A model generated the notes under the pieces. The model searched no databases, was not told where the DNA came from, and was given only the letters and a program-made list of their open reading frames with translations. Of a DNA stretch of 64,000 nt, positions 45,206-53,651 are shown piece by piece. Both the position numbers and the translations under genes were made by a program. Within the stretch, counting starts at the first letter, position 1. Each line of letters begins with the position of its first letter. Source of the stretch: Neobacillus cucumis (lineage in GTDB: Bacteria > Bacillota > Bacilli > Bacillales_B > DSM-18226); NCBI RefSeq assembly GCF_023715505.1, contig NZ_JAMBOH010000007.1, forward strand, positions 186,001 through 250,000, written 5' to 3'.

Positions 45206-45283
45206 AGTACATATGAAAACGACTATTTTGAATCTTACAGCATCACTCTTCTTTTTAAGCCGAAAGTTATAGGTATTTTTCAC

Positions 45284-45337
45284 TTGACTGATAATGGATT
45301 TTATATGATAATAATTATTGAATTAGAATTATTATTA
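45284..45337 (+). promoter_or_regulatory. ahpF promoter with two PerR-like boxes
   Basis: TTGACT (45284-45289) is followed by TGATAATAATTATTG (45306-45320) and TTAGAATTATTATTA (45323-45337), each close to the PerR consensus. The block shares a long near-identical stretch with the ahpC promoter. Confidence 0.65.
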
Positions 45338-45389
45338 TTAACAGAATTATCAACTGACTCGCAGAAAGAATTTAAGGAGTGAGAGATCA

Positions 45390-46919
45390 ATGATATTAGA
45401 TAAAGAGATAAAAGAACAGTTAGCCCAATATCTTCAATTGATGGAGGGGGATGTGCTGCTTAAAGTCAGCGCAGGTTCCGATGACGTTTCTCGTGATACA
45501 CTAGCTTTAGTAGACGAATTAGCCAACATGTCTTCCCACATTAAAGTAGAGAAGACTGAATTAGAAAGAACTCCAAGCTTTAGTGTGAACCGCATTGGCG
45601 AAGACACTGGGATCACTTTCGCAGGTGTTCCTCTTGGACACGAATTCACTTCATTGGTTTTAGCTCTGTTGCAGGTGAGCGGAAGAGCTCCTAAGGTGGA
45701 TCAAAAGCTGATTGATCAAATCAAAAACATCAAAGGCCAGTATCATTTCGAGTCTTACATCAGCTTAACCTGCCACAACTGTCCAGATGTGGTACAAGCT
45801 TTAAACGTAATGAGCACTCTTAACCCTAACATCACACATACAATGATTGATGGTGGTGCGTTTAAGGATGAGGTTGAAAGCAAAGGCATCATGGCTGTAC
45901 CAACTGTATTCCTAAATGGTGAATCCTTCGGCAGCGGCCGGATGACGCTTGAAGAAATCCTCGCCAAGATGGGCAGTGGTTCCGATGCATCAGAGCTATC
46001 TGATAAGGAACCATTTGATGTACTTGTTATTGGGGGCGGCCCTGCTGGTGCAAGTGCAGCCATCTATGCGGCGCGAAAAGGAATTCGTACTGGAATTGTG
46101 GCCGAACGTTTTGGCGGCCAAATCATGGACACCCTGGGCATCGAGAATTTTATCGGGACGAAATATACAGAAGGTCCTAAACTTGCTGCAAGTCTTGAAG
46201 AACATGTAAAAGAGTACAATGTCGATGTCATGAATTTACAGCGTGCGAAACGTTTAGAGAAAAAGGACCTTATTGCTGTCGAACTCGAAAACGGGGCGAT
46301 TTTAAAAAGTAAAACGGTCATCCTTTCAACTGGTGCCCGCTGGCGTAATGTTGGTGTCCCTGGCGAAGCAGAGTTCAAGAATAAAGGTGTAGCCTACTGC
46401 CCTCATTGTGATGGTCCATTATTTGCTGGAAAAGACGTTGCTGTTATTGGCGGCGGTAATTCCGGTATTGAAGCAGCGATTGACCTTGCAGGTATAGTAA
46501 AGCACGTAACTGTTCTTGAGTTTGCGCCAGAATTGAAAGCCGATTCTGTCCTTCAAGACCGTCTGAACAGCCTTCCTAACGTGACAGTTATTAAGAATGC
46601 TCAAACAAAAGAAATTACCGGAACTGACAAAGTAAACGGCATTTCTTATATTGACCGTGGGACAGGTGCTGAGCATCACATAGAATTACAAGGAATATTT
46701 GTTCAAATCGGTCTTGTACCAAATACAGATTGGTTAGAGGGAACACTTGAACGTACTCGCATGGGTGAGATTGTTGTAGATAATCATGCTGCAACAAGCA
46801 TCCCTGGAGTGTTTGCTGCAGGAGACTGTACGAATAGTCCGTATAAGCAAATCATTATTTCGATGGGCTCTGGTGCTACCGCAGCATTAGGTGCGTTTGA
46901 TTATCTGATTCGAAATTAA
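45390..46919 (+). CDS. ahpF: Alkyl hydroperoxide reductase flavoprotein AhpF
   Basis: This 509-residue NADH-dependent flavoprotein has an N-terminal double thioredoxin-like domain with CHNC near residue 127. The FAD-binding Rossmann start is [11 protein letters not shown] near 215, the active-site disulfide is YCPHCDG near 336, the NADH-binding motif is [11 protein letters not shown] near 354, and the second FAD motif is [16 protein letters not shown]. It moves electrons from NADH to AhpC. It starts at ATG 45390 after AAGGAG. The 45155-45389 gap contains a terminator and a new promoter, so it is not in an operon with ahpC. Confidence 0.96.
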   Translation: MILDKEIKEQLAQYLQLMEGDVLLKVSAGSDDVSRDTLALVDELANMSSHIKVEKTELERTPSFSVNRIGEDTGITFAGVPLGHEFTSLVLALLQVSGRAPKVDQKLIDQIKNIKGQYHFESYISLTCHNCPDVVQALNVMSTLNPNITHTMIDGGAFKDEVESKGIMAVPTVFLNGESFGSGRMTLEEILAKMGSGSDASELSDKEPFDVLVIGGGPAGASAAIYAARKGIRTGIVAERFGGQIMDTLGIENFIGTKYTEGPKLAASLEEHVKEYNVDVMNLQRAKRLEKKDLIAVELENGAILKSKTVILSTGARWRNVGVPGEAEFKNKGVAYCPHCDGPLFAGKDVAVIGGGNSGIEAAIDLAGIVKHVTVLEFAPELKADSVLQDRLNSLPNVTVIKNAQTKEITGTDKVNGISYIDRGTGAEHHIELQGIFVQIGLVPNTDWLEGTLERTRMGEIVVDNHAATSIPGVFAAGDCTNSPYKQIIISMGSGATAALGAFDYLIRN

Positions 46920-46944
46920 TTCTACAAATATTATTAGTTACCAT

Positions 46945-46979
46945 AAAAAGGGAATTGGATTCGTCCAATTCCCTTTTTT
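46945..46979 (+). terminator. ahpF terminator
   Basis: A 15-bp stem (AAAAAGGGAATTGGA) with a TTCG loop and T run. Its core sequence is the same as that of the ahpC terminator. Confidence 0.85.
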
Positions 46980-47019
46980 AAATCATATGTGCCCTAGAGT
47001 TCCGTTACCAGTATTATAT

Positions 47020-47295
47020 TAAAACTTTGACCTAATTGCGGGCAGGAGTTCAATGATGATGCCACCTGACGTCACAATTGCTGGGATAATGAGAAAGGCG
47101 AAAATCATGTAAGTGTACTTCAATCTGCGAGTTGATTGGTTTACCCAATTTGAAATCAAATCGACTAACAGGGCGAGAAGTAAACCTCCGACTAAAAACA
47201 GAATGGAAAATAAGGTTTTTCCCCCGAAACCATCATCCTGACAAAACGCTCTTTTTTTGTAATAGCTAATTTCTTGGTGTCTACAAGGAATTTAA
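47020..47295 (-). pseudogene. Start-less membrane-protein fragment
   Basis: An open minus-strand frame of about 90 codons ends at TAA 47020. It encodes two hydrophobic helices (LFSILFLVGGLLLALLVDLI and YMIFAFLIIPAIVTSGGIII). It lacks an ATG/GTG near its 5' end and any ribosome binding site, so it looks like the remnant or 3' end of a small membrane-protein gene. The family is not identified. Confidence 0.4.
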
Positions 47296-47328
47296 ATATA
47301 GTCAATAATAGGACTCTACTAATAATTA

Positions 47329-47742
47329 TTAATTTAATACTTTTGCCGGTTGTACAAATTCCACAGTTACACCTGCAAACCCCTCCGGTTTAGCAAAGGC
47401 AACTATGGAGTTATGGGCACCCGGTCGGGGACTCCGATCTTTCATGTCTATTGATAAGTCCTCCATATTTTGAAGAGTTTTGCGAATGTCCTCTACCTCC
47501 ACAGCGATGTGATGTAATCCCCCTCCTGTTTTTTGTAGAAATTCCACAAGTTCACCTTCATCTCCTAAAGGCTGTATCAACTCTATCTGAGTATCTCCGA
47601 TAGGAAGGAAGACAAGATGTACATTGAAAGATTCAACAAATTCAACCTTAGTTTCTTTTAACCCTAGTCCTTCCCGATAAGGAATAAGGGCTGTTTCAAT
47701 ATCCTTTACAATGATGGCGATATGATTAATCTTCTTGACCAT
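47329..47742 (-). CDS. Methylmalonyl-CoA epimerase (VOC family)
   Basis: This 137-residue vicinal-oxygen-chelate protein carries two beta-alpha repeats with metal ligands in INHIAIIVKDIE (His7), IELIQP, GLHHIAVEVEDI and VTVEFVQP. The pattern fits methylmalonyl-CoA epimerase, which interconverts (S)- and (R)-methylmalonyl-CoA in propionyl-CoA breakdown. No mutase or carboxylase gene is in the window. A ketone-catabolic neighbourhood producing propionyl-CoA would suit it. A ribosome binding site (GGAG) precedes the ATG. Confidence 0.82.
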   Translation of the reverse strand: MVKKINHIAIIVKDIETALIPYREGLGLKETKVEFVESFNVHLVFLPIGDTQIELIQPLGDEGELVEFLQKTGGGLHHIAVEVEDIRKTLQNMEDLSIDMKDRSPRPGAHNSIVAFAKPEGFAGVTVEFVQPAKVLN

Positions 47743-47797
47743 GAATATTCAACTCCTACCTTTTGTATTATTCTAACACTTGATATAATCTGAATTT

Positions 47798-47887
47798 TCA
47801 AACTTTTATAGAGACTAGGATTCCAGTAACAATAAGTGTAATGACACAATATCCTATAATACCCTTTACTTTGAGACCAACAATAGC
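47798..47887 (-). pseudogene. C-terminal remnant of a second AtoE-like transporter
   Basis: The short frame reads VAIVGLKVKGIIGYCVITLI then VTGILVSIKV before a stop at 47798. It mirrors the end of the intact AtoE-type gene just upstream (GAGLKLTVKDFLGYCLPILI then VIGIF), so it is the 3' tail of a lost tandem copy. Confidence 0.6.
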
Positions 47888-47894
47888 TACTTAT

Positions 47895-49322
47895 TTATCC
47901 TAAATTGGTAAATAAGCAACTCCTATAATCCAAAAAAATCCCAATAACAATTAATATCGGTAGGCAATATCCAAGAAAATCTTTTACCGTCAGTTTCAAT
48001 CCAGCACCCATAATTGGCATAAATAATAGAGCCCAGAATGGTTGAATGAGAGAAGTCCATGTTTCACCATAATTAATAGCCATTATTGTACGCGGAATAC
48101 CCACTCCTAATTCCTGCGCTGCAGGTATAAATGCTGGTCCGGTTGCAGTAAATAACGATCCAGCTGAAGGAATAAATAAGTGAATAAACCCTTCCATTAA
48201 AAATGTTAATATTGGAAAAGTAGCTTCAGTTGAAATAGTTAATACAGTTTTTGAAAATACTTCTGCTAAACCTGTCCCTACTAAAATAGATGCAATTCCT
48301 CCATAAAGTGGAAATTGAATAGCGATTGAAGTACTAGCAGCCATATGTTTTGAGAAACTTTTTGCATAGTGATTTACATTCCTACTTACCATAAATCCAA
48401 TAAACATGATTAAAAATGCGATTGAATTTAAGTTTAAACCATTTAATCCATTTATAGCTAAATGGTAGAACATATACGCTACACCTAAAAGACCAATTAC
48501 CCATAGGATTGGACGCCAGTTATTAATACGGTCGGCAAAAGTTTCATTTGCAACATTCCCCTCTATTGCAACAGCTATTTCTTCTCTTGTGTTTTCTGCT
48601 TCAATTAATAGTGATTTATAGGAAACAATTTCCTTTTTATTTTTTCCAATGAAATAGAAGATGGTCGTAATAGTAAATACAGTTGAAATCATTAAGATTA
48701 AATTCATTGGAGAGAAAATGGTTGCTTCAAGAGGGATAACCCCTCCAAGCATATCTGTCAGTGGTCCTTCCGTAGCCACAAACAGTGGGATTGTAGCTGA
48801 GATTCCTCCCGCCCAAACAACCCAGGAAGAATAGGTAATGGCTGTTAACAATCGATAATCTACCTTATCATTTGTTTTGCCGATTGCACGTGCATAGGTC
48901 CCGGCAACAACAGGCCCAATGTACCATCCTAGTAAAGAGGCAAAACCACTAATTAAAGCTGTTGATACATACGCTGTAGTTGGTTTTTTCACCCTTTTAG
49001 CTACGTTTGTTATTTGTTTCCCTATCCAAGGAGTTTCAACTATAACGAGAGCTGCAGCATAAGTAAGAATTAACTGGAAGGCAAAAGTAAACATCCAAGG
49101 AAATCCATCAAACCATAAATTCACTACCTTAATGGGTTCAATATCTGTTAATATAACTGCTAAAAACATAGAGATAACAGTAATAGCAAGAACAAAAATC
49201 ATGGAATCAGGGAAATATTTACTATAAGCTTCTGCTACTTTTTCTGAAAGACTAAGATTTGCTTTACTTTGTTTTGTAATACCTCTCCGTTGATTATCAT
49301 TTTCAGGATTATAAATACCCAT
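47895..49322 (-). CDS. AtoE-family short-chain fatty acid transporter
   Basis: This 475-residue protein has about ten hydrophobic segments, an N-terminal amphipathic part (SEKVAEAYSKYFPDSMIFVL), the family motif FIPSAGSLFTATGPAFIPAA and INYGETWTSLIQPFWALLFM. It matches the short-chain fatty-acid uptake (AtoE/SCFA) family, used for acetoacetate or butyrate. The start at ATG 49320-49322 follows AGAGGTG at a 6-base spacing. The C-terminal residues (LDYRSCLFTNLG) look atypical, and a duplicate tail lies downstream, so the end may have been altered by recombination. Confidence 0.8.
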   Translation of the reverse strand: MGIYNPENDNQRRGITKQSKANLSLSEKVAEAYSKYFPDSMIFVLAITVISMFLAVILTDIEPIKVVNLWFDGFPWMFTFAFQLILTYAAALVIVETPWIGKQITNVAKRVKKPTTAYVSTALISGFASLLGWYIGPVVAGTYARAIGKTNDKVDYRLLTAITYSSWVVWAGGISATIPLFVATEGPLTDMLGGVIPLEATIFSPMNLILMISTVFTITTIFYFIGKNKKEIVSYKSLLIEAENTREEIAVAIEGNVANETFADRINNWRPILWVIGLLGVAYMFYHLAINGLNGLNLNSIAFLIMFIGFMVSRNVNHYAKSFSKHMAASTSIAIQFPLYGGIASILVGTGLAEVFSKTVLTISTEATFPILTFLMEGFIHLFIPSAGSLFTATGPAFIPAAQELGVGIPRTIMAINYGETWTSLIQPFWALLFMPIMGAGLKLTVKDFLGYCLPILIVIGIFLDYRSCLFTNLG

Positions 49323-49548
49323 TTTCAACACCTCTATCATTAATTCGAGCAATTGTCAGATTTCCGATATCTAGTAATTTTTTATGCGAGTCAATAAATT
49401 GCCCCATCCATTTCCAATAGTTTCTTGAGAGTTCTAAAATATCATTACCTTGTTCCTTCATACCAGATCCTGTACAGAATGCTTTATCCCCTGGACATGT
49501 TAAAACAACTCCAACTTCATCATTCCAAGGAGCAATACAAACACGCAT
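49309..49548 (-). pseudogene. Truncated enoyl-CoA hydratase/isomerase fragment
   Basis: This 79-residue frame contains the crotonase-fold oxyanion strand (VGVVLTCPGDKAFCTGSGMK) and the following helix (YWKWMGQFIDSHKKLLDIGN), then stops near TIARIND where a complete enzyme would continue into the GGG oxyanion loop and another 150 residues. It is a remnant of an enoyl-CoA hydratase family gene, overlapping the AtoE start by 14 bp. The best match in style is the ring-hydrating/6-oxocyclohexenyl-CoA hydratase branch. Confidence 0.6.
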
Positions 49549-49652
49549 ATTGTTTGTTACAATGCTTTGAATTTAAGCAGTTATATACCTCAAGTCGATT
49601 ATAGAATCGTAGCGATTCCATTCTTTTTTTTAGGTGTCCAATTCATTGGTGT

Positions 49653-49922
49653 TTATAGCCTATAGGTAAAGCTATATACCGCGATCACAAAGAAACATGC
49701 TAAGGCTTTATCACGGTAATGGCAAAATATAAGATAGGCTTTTTTATGGGTTAATCCTGTTACGGCAAGAAGGGTAATAATCCCTCCGTTATGGGGCAAA
49801 GTATCCATTTCTTCTGAAGCAGAACCCTTAATTCTTGATAAAGCATTCGTTGTAATTGCTCCGTTTACCAAGGGATTGGTAAACGGAGCAATTACCTCAC
49901 GAGTACCGTTTCTCCTTAGCAT
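49653..49922 (-). pseudogene. Fragment of a GntP-family permease
   Basis: The 89-residue frame carries the C-terminal GntP-family signature (NPLVNGAITTNALSRIKGSA then MDTLPHNGGIITLLAVTGLT) and the last helix (FFVIAVYSFTY). The remaining ten or so helices of the family are missing, and the stretch before it is a short non-homologous MLRRNGTREVIAP. It is a remnant of a gluconate/hydroxy-acid symporter gene, not a functional carrier. Confidence 0.6.
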
Positions 49923-50713
49923 TATTTTTGCAGACTGACCTCAACTTCCTCCGTTTTTGAAGGTGAGTATGTTTCCTCATCATCAAGATAATTGTAGACA
50001 CGAGTCGCTGTTGAAACCGTAAGGTCGGTTAAGATATGGGATGCATGTAACACCTCAAGTACAGGAAGATCAGCCATAGGAGCTAAGGCGTGTTCAAATA
50101 GTTGTAAGCGAGCCGGGCCTGTCCATGCTTCTTTGATGGTTATATCAGTAATTTGTGTTCGAAGGAGTTCACATATTCTTAGCTTTCCATCAAAATCTGG
50201 CATGATTTTAAGCATAAATGTCGGTGCCGTAATTTCTTCTCTAGCTTTATCAAAATCAAGAGGTTGATGCTTGTAGCCCATAGTTGCATTGGCTATGCGC
50301 AAGCTTCCATAATCAACCGTTCCAACAAGTGTGTCTGAATCAATAAATAAGCGGGGAGCTCCGAGCTTTTTCGGATAGGCACTCGCTTCCCGACCGACAG
50401 CAATGGCAGGGTGATTATCTACATACATACAATGTGAATACTCTCCCTTTATACCGTTATATGTAACGGGTATCACCTGGCCTGATTCTGTATAACGACC
50501 TAGTCCAGTCGCATCTGGCATATACATGATTTCAAACTTTACAAAGGGTTCTTCTACTTCTAATGGTTCGGGAACGATCCTTTTTAAGGCATCGAGATCG
50601 GTGCGATAGGTAATATTTAAGTACTCACGGTTATTAAATTTAAATGGTCCTTTCGGAAAGGCAGGCCCGCCTAGTGGGGTAGTTATTTGTTTTAGAACAT
50701 CTTTTTTCAACAT
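49922..50713 (-). CDS. Acetoacetate decarboxylase
   Basis: This 263-residue protein is a complete member of the acetoacetate decarboxylase family. It has AFPKGPFKFNNREYLNITYR, the Schiff-base lysine region GREASAYPKKLGAPRL (near residue 112), and ELLRTQITDITIKEAWTGPA. It converts acetoacetate to acetone and CO2, or a related reaction. The preferred start is ATG 50711-50713. An in-frame ATG four codons earlier is possible. It abuts the GntP fragment. It stands in a region with CoA-ester and ketone enzymes, which fits its chemistry. Confidence 0.88.
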   Translation of the reverse strand: MLKKDVLKQITTPLGGPAFPKGPFKFNNREYLNITYRTDLDALKRIVPEPLEVEEPFVKFEIMYMPDATGLGRYTESGQVIPVTYNGIKGEYSHCMYVDNHPAIAVGREASAYPKKLGAPRLFIDSDTLVGTVDYGSLRIANATMGYKHQPLDFDKAREEITAPTFMLKIMPDFDGKLRICELLRTQITDITIKEAWTGPARLQLFEHALAPMADLPVLEVLHASHILTDLTVSTATRVYNYLDDEETYSPSKTEEVEVSLQK

Positions 50714-50736
50714 AATACTTTTCATCCTTTCGTTTT

Positions 50737-50975
50737 TTACTGATTTTCACTACGCCCATACTCAGGATGATTTGCCTTTTCTATGACTTCTTCTTCTGAA
50801 GCGAACCGTATCAGTGGTGCTACGGGGCCGAAAGTTTCTTTGAAACATATTTTCATATTCTATGTTACGTCAATCAGTTGAGTAGGGGCGTAATAACTGC
50901 CTTTTGCATGGTCACCGTTTGTTAATGGATGGCCGCCGTACAGGATTTTAGCTCCCTTTCCTATTAGGTCTAGTG
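50737..50975 (-). pseudogene. Remnant of an aldehyde dehydrogenase gene
   Basis: The sequence reads LIGKGAKILYGGHPLTNGDH, AKGSYYAPTQLIDVT, then a stop, and resumes NMKICFKETFGPVAPLIRFA and EEEVIEKANHPEYG. It then jumps to RSENQ and stop. This matches the C-terminal third of the semialdehyde dehydrogenase family with an internal stop and a deleted catalytic end. The final 17 or so bases equal those of the intact dehydrogenase gene at 52218. Confidence 0.7.
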
Positions 50976-51013
50976 TCTAAATAAGAAACCACCAATATGT
51001 CTTAAATTCAAAA

Positions 51014-52198
51014 TTATATTACATTCCCACTTTTTAGGTTTTCAATTTGTGCTCTGGAGTAACCAAGTTCCTCTAAGATTTCGTCTGTGTGTTCTCCAAG
51101 CAAAGGTGGGTGGCGTCGAACATTAGACGGAGTATCCGATAACTTAACTGGAAATCCCGGCACTTTCAAATTCTTTACATTAGGATGTTCAATATCAATC
51201 ATCATTTCCCTTGCACGAACCTGAGGGTGATTGAGAACTTGATCAATCGTGTGTATTGGACCACATGGGACCCCGGCATTATCCATCCTTTCAAAAATAT
51301 CTTTGCTCTCCATCGTAATCAGTCTCTCAGAGATAATATTTATAAGTTCTTGACGATGGGCTACTCGCTTTGTATTTGTTTCAAAACGAGCATCTTCCAA
51401 TAAGTCAATCCACTCGAAAGCCTGGCAGCACTTTGTCCATAATCGATCATTGGCTACAGCCAAAATGATATCCATGTCTTTTGCTCTAAACGATTGGTAG
51501 GGAACAATCGAAGGATGTGCTGATCCCATTCTTCCGGCAGGCTTACCCGTTGCAAGATATCCAGTTGCCAGATGATTTAACAATACAACTTGTCCATCAA
51601 GCAAACTTACATCAACAAATTGTCCTTTTCCTGTTCTTTGTGCAGAGAATAAAGCACTTAAAATTCCATAAGCAGCAAACATCCCCGTTGTTAAATCTAC
51701 AATGGACATACCTGCTTTTGCCGGCCCTGAATTGGCATCACCTGTGATACTCATTAAACCTCCAAACCCTTGTAAAAGAAGGTCGTAGCCGGCTCTATTC
51801 CTTTCGGGACCTGTTCTGCCAAATCCTGATATCGAACAATACACCAAACGGGGATTTATTTTTTTCATAGTTTCATAACCATAACCCAGCTTGTCCAGTG
51901 TTCCTGTTCGAAAATTTTCTACTAAAACATCAGCGTCTTTCGCTAATTTATAAATAATTTCTTTTCCCTCTTCACTTTTTAGATCGACCGTAATACTTCG
52001 CTTATTTCGGTTTGAACTAAGATAATAGCAACTTTCATCATTCCACGTAGGAGGAGTGAAGCGCCTTGACTCATCTCCTTGCCCAGGCTGCTCAACTTTT
52101 ATCACATCAGCTCCCATATCTCCAAGCAACATGGTAGAAAACGGGCCTGCTAATGTTCTTGATAAATCGAGTATTTTAATTCCTTCTAATGCATGCAT
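51014..52198 (-). CDS. CaiB/BaiF family III CoA-transferase
   Basis: This 394-residue family III CoA transferase begins MHALEGIKILDLSRTLAGPF and contains GDMGADVIKVEQPGQGDESR, RNKRSITVDLK and the region SIVDLTTGMFAAYG with the catalytic Asp near residue 168. It moves CoA from one acyl-CoA to another acid. In this island it would activate a dicarboxylic or hydroxy acid. It lies 19 bp downstream of the aldehyde dehydrogenase gene, so they are co-transcribed. Confidence 0.88.
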   Translation of the reverse strand: MHALEGIKILDLSRTLAGPFSTMLLGDMGADVIKVEQPGQGDESRRFTPPTWNDESCYYLSSNRNKRSITVDLKSEEGKEIIYKLAKDADVLVENFRTGTLDKLGYGYETMKKINPRLVYCSISGFGRTGPERNRAGYDLLLQGFGGLMSITGDANSGPAKAGMSIVDLTTGMFAAYGILSALFSAQRTGKGQFVDVSLLDGQVVLLNHLATGYLATGKPAGRMGSAHPSIVPYQSFRAKDMDIILAVANDRLWTKCCQAFEWIDLLEDARFETNTKRVAHRQELINIISERLITMESKDIFERMDNAGVPCGPIHTIDQVLNHPQVRAREMMIDIEHPNVKNLKVPGFPVKLSDTPSNVRRHPPLLGEHTDEILEELGYSRAQIENLKSGNVI

Positions 52199-52217
52199 CG
52201 ATGTCTACTCCCAACTT

Positions 52218-53651
52218 TTACTGATTTTCACTGCGTATTGCTACAGAAACTAATTTTGTTTCAAGATAGTCTTCTAAACCATATTTACCGCCTTCTCTTC
52301 CTAATCCGCTTTGTTTCACTCCTCCAAATGGTGCTTGAACAGCAAATGGGGCGGGATCGTTTACTCCTACCATTCCATATTCAAGCTTTTCTGAAACGCG
52401 ATGCACTCTTGAAAGGTCATTCGTATAAAAATAAGAGGCCAGCCCATACTCTGTATTATTTGCTTTTTCGACAACCTCATCTTCATTACTAAAACGGATT
52501 AATGGTGCTACCGGACCAAATGTTTCTTCATAGGTAATCTTCATCTCTTCGTTTACCTCTGCCAATACAGTTGGGGAATAAAAATAGCCATCCTTATATT
52601 CATTTTCAGTTAATGCTTTCCCGCCGCAAAGAATAGCTGCACCTTTAGCTACAGCATCCATTACATGATCATGTGATTTATCAACACCCTCCTGATTCAC
52701 CAATGGACCTAACTGGGTGCTTTCATCTAATCCATCACCAATTCTCATCGATGAAACTTTATCCGCAAAGCGGCGTGCAAATGTATCATAAATAGAATCA
52801 TGTACGTAAATACGATTCGTACAAACGCATTGTTGACCAGTTGATGAAAACTTACTACTAATAGCACCTTCAATGGCAAGGTCGATATCTGCATCTTCAA
52901 ATACGATAAATGGAGCGTGTCCACCAAGTTCCATCGAAACCCGTTTTACAGTGTCAGCAGATTGACGAATTAATTTTTGGCCAACTTCTGTGGAGCCTGT
53001 AAATGAAATTTTTTGAACCGTGTCACTAGCCATTAGTTCTCCAACAATGTCAGAAGAATTCCCAATGACAAGGTTCACAACACCTTCTGGAAGACCGGCC
53101 TCATCAAACACTTTAAAAAGTTCTAGAGATGATAAAGGTGCCTCACGGGATGGTCGCAATACAACCGTACAACCAACAGCTAATGCAGGCCCTAATTTCC
53201 TTGCTCCCATCGATAACGGAAAATTCCATGGCGTAATAGCCCCAACAACCCCAATTGGCTGCTTGATAACAGAAATTCTTTTATTTGGTGCAGATGCAGG
53301 GATGATATCCCCATAGACACGGCGTGCCTCTTCCGCATACCACTTAAAGAAAGCAATTGTATTCCCTACTTCATAGCGAGCATTATGGATTGATTTACCC
53401 ATCTCTTTCGTAATGGTCTGGGCAAAGTGCTCCTTTTTTTCCTCCAATAGTTCAACTACTTTATGCAAATAAGCCCCTCTCTGTTCACCAGTCAATCCAG
53501 ACCATAATGGGAACGCATTTTTTGCTGCTTCTATTGCATGTTTCGTTTCTTCTTTTCCTACCAAAAATACTTTATCAACAACTAGGCCGTTTGCAGGATT
53601 TTTGACTTCTAATACTTGATCCGTTTCTATCCATTTTCCATTAATATACAT
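52218..53651 (-). CDS. NAD(P)-dependent semialdehyde dehydrogenase (GabD family)
   Basis: This 477-residue aldehyde dehydrogenase has the glutamate region VSMELGGHAPFIVFEDADID (Glu near 241), the catalytic Cys in STGQQCVCTNRIYV (near 274) and the ETFGPVAPLIRF motif. Succinate semialdehyde dehydrogenase or a related omega-semialdehyde dehydrogenase is likely, converting a semialdehyde to the diacid. Its start overlaps the alcohol dehydrogenase stop by 1 bp, so the two form an oxidation pair (alcohol to aldehyde to acid). Confidence 0.9.
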   Translation of the reverse strand: MYINGKWIETDQVLEVKNPANGLVVDKVFLVGKEETKHAIEAAKNAFPLWSGLTGEQRGAYLHKVVELLEEKKEHFAQTITKEMGKSIHNARYEVGNTIAFFKWYAEEARRVYGDIIPASAPNKRISVIKQPIGVVGAITPWNFPLSMGARKLGPALAVGCTVVLRPSREAPLSSLELFKVFDEAGLPEGVVNLVIGNSSDIVGELMASDTVQKISFTGSTEVGQKLIRQSADTVKRVSMELGGHAPFIVFEDADIDLAIEGAISSKFSSTGQQCVCTNRIYVHDSIYDTFARRFADKVSSMRIGDGLDESTQLGPLVNQEGVDKSHDHVMDAVAKGAAILCGGKALTENEYKDGYFYSPTVLAEVNEEMKITYEETFGPVAPLIRFSNEDEVVEKANNTEYGLASYFYTNDLSRVHRVSEKLEYGMVGVNDPAPFAVQAPFGGVKQSGLGREGGKYGLEDYLETKLVSVAIRSENQ

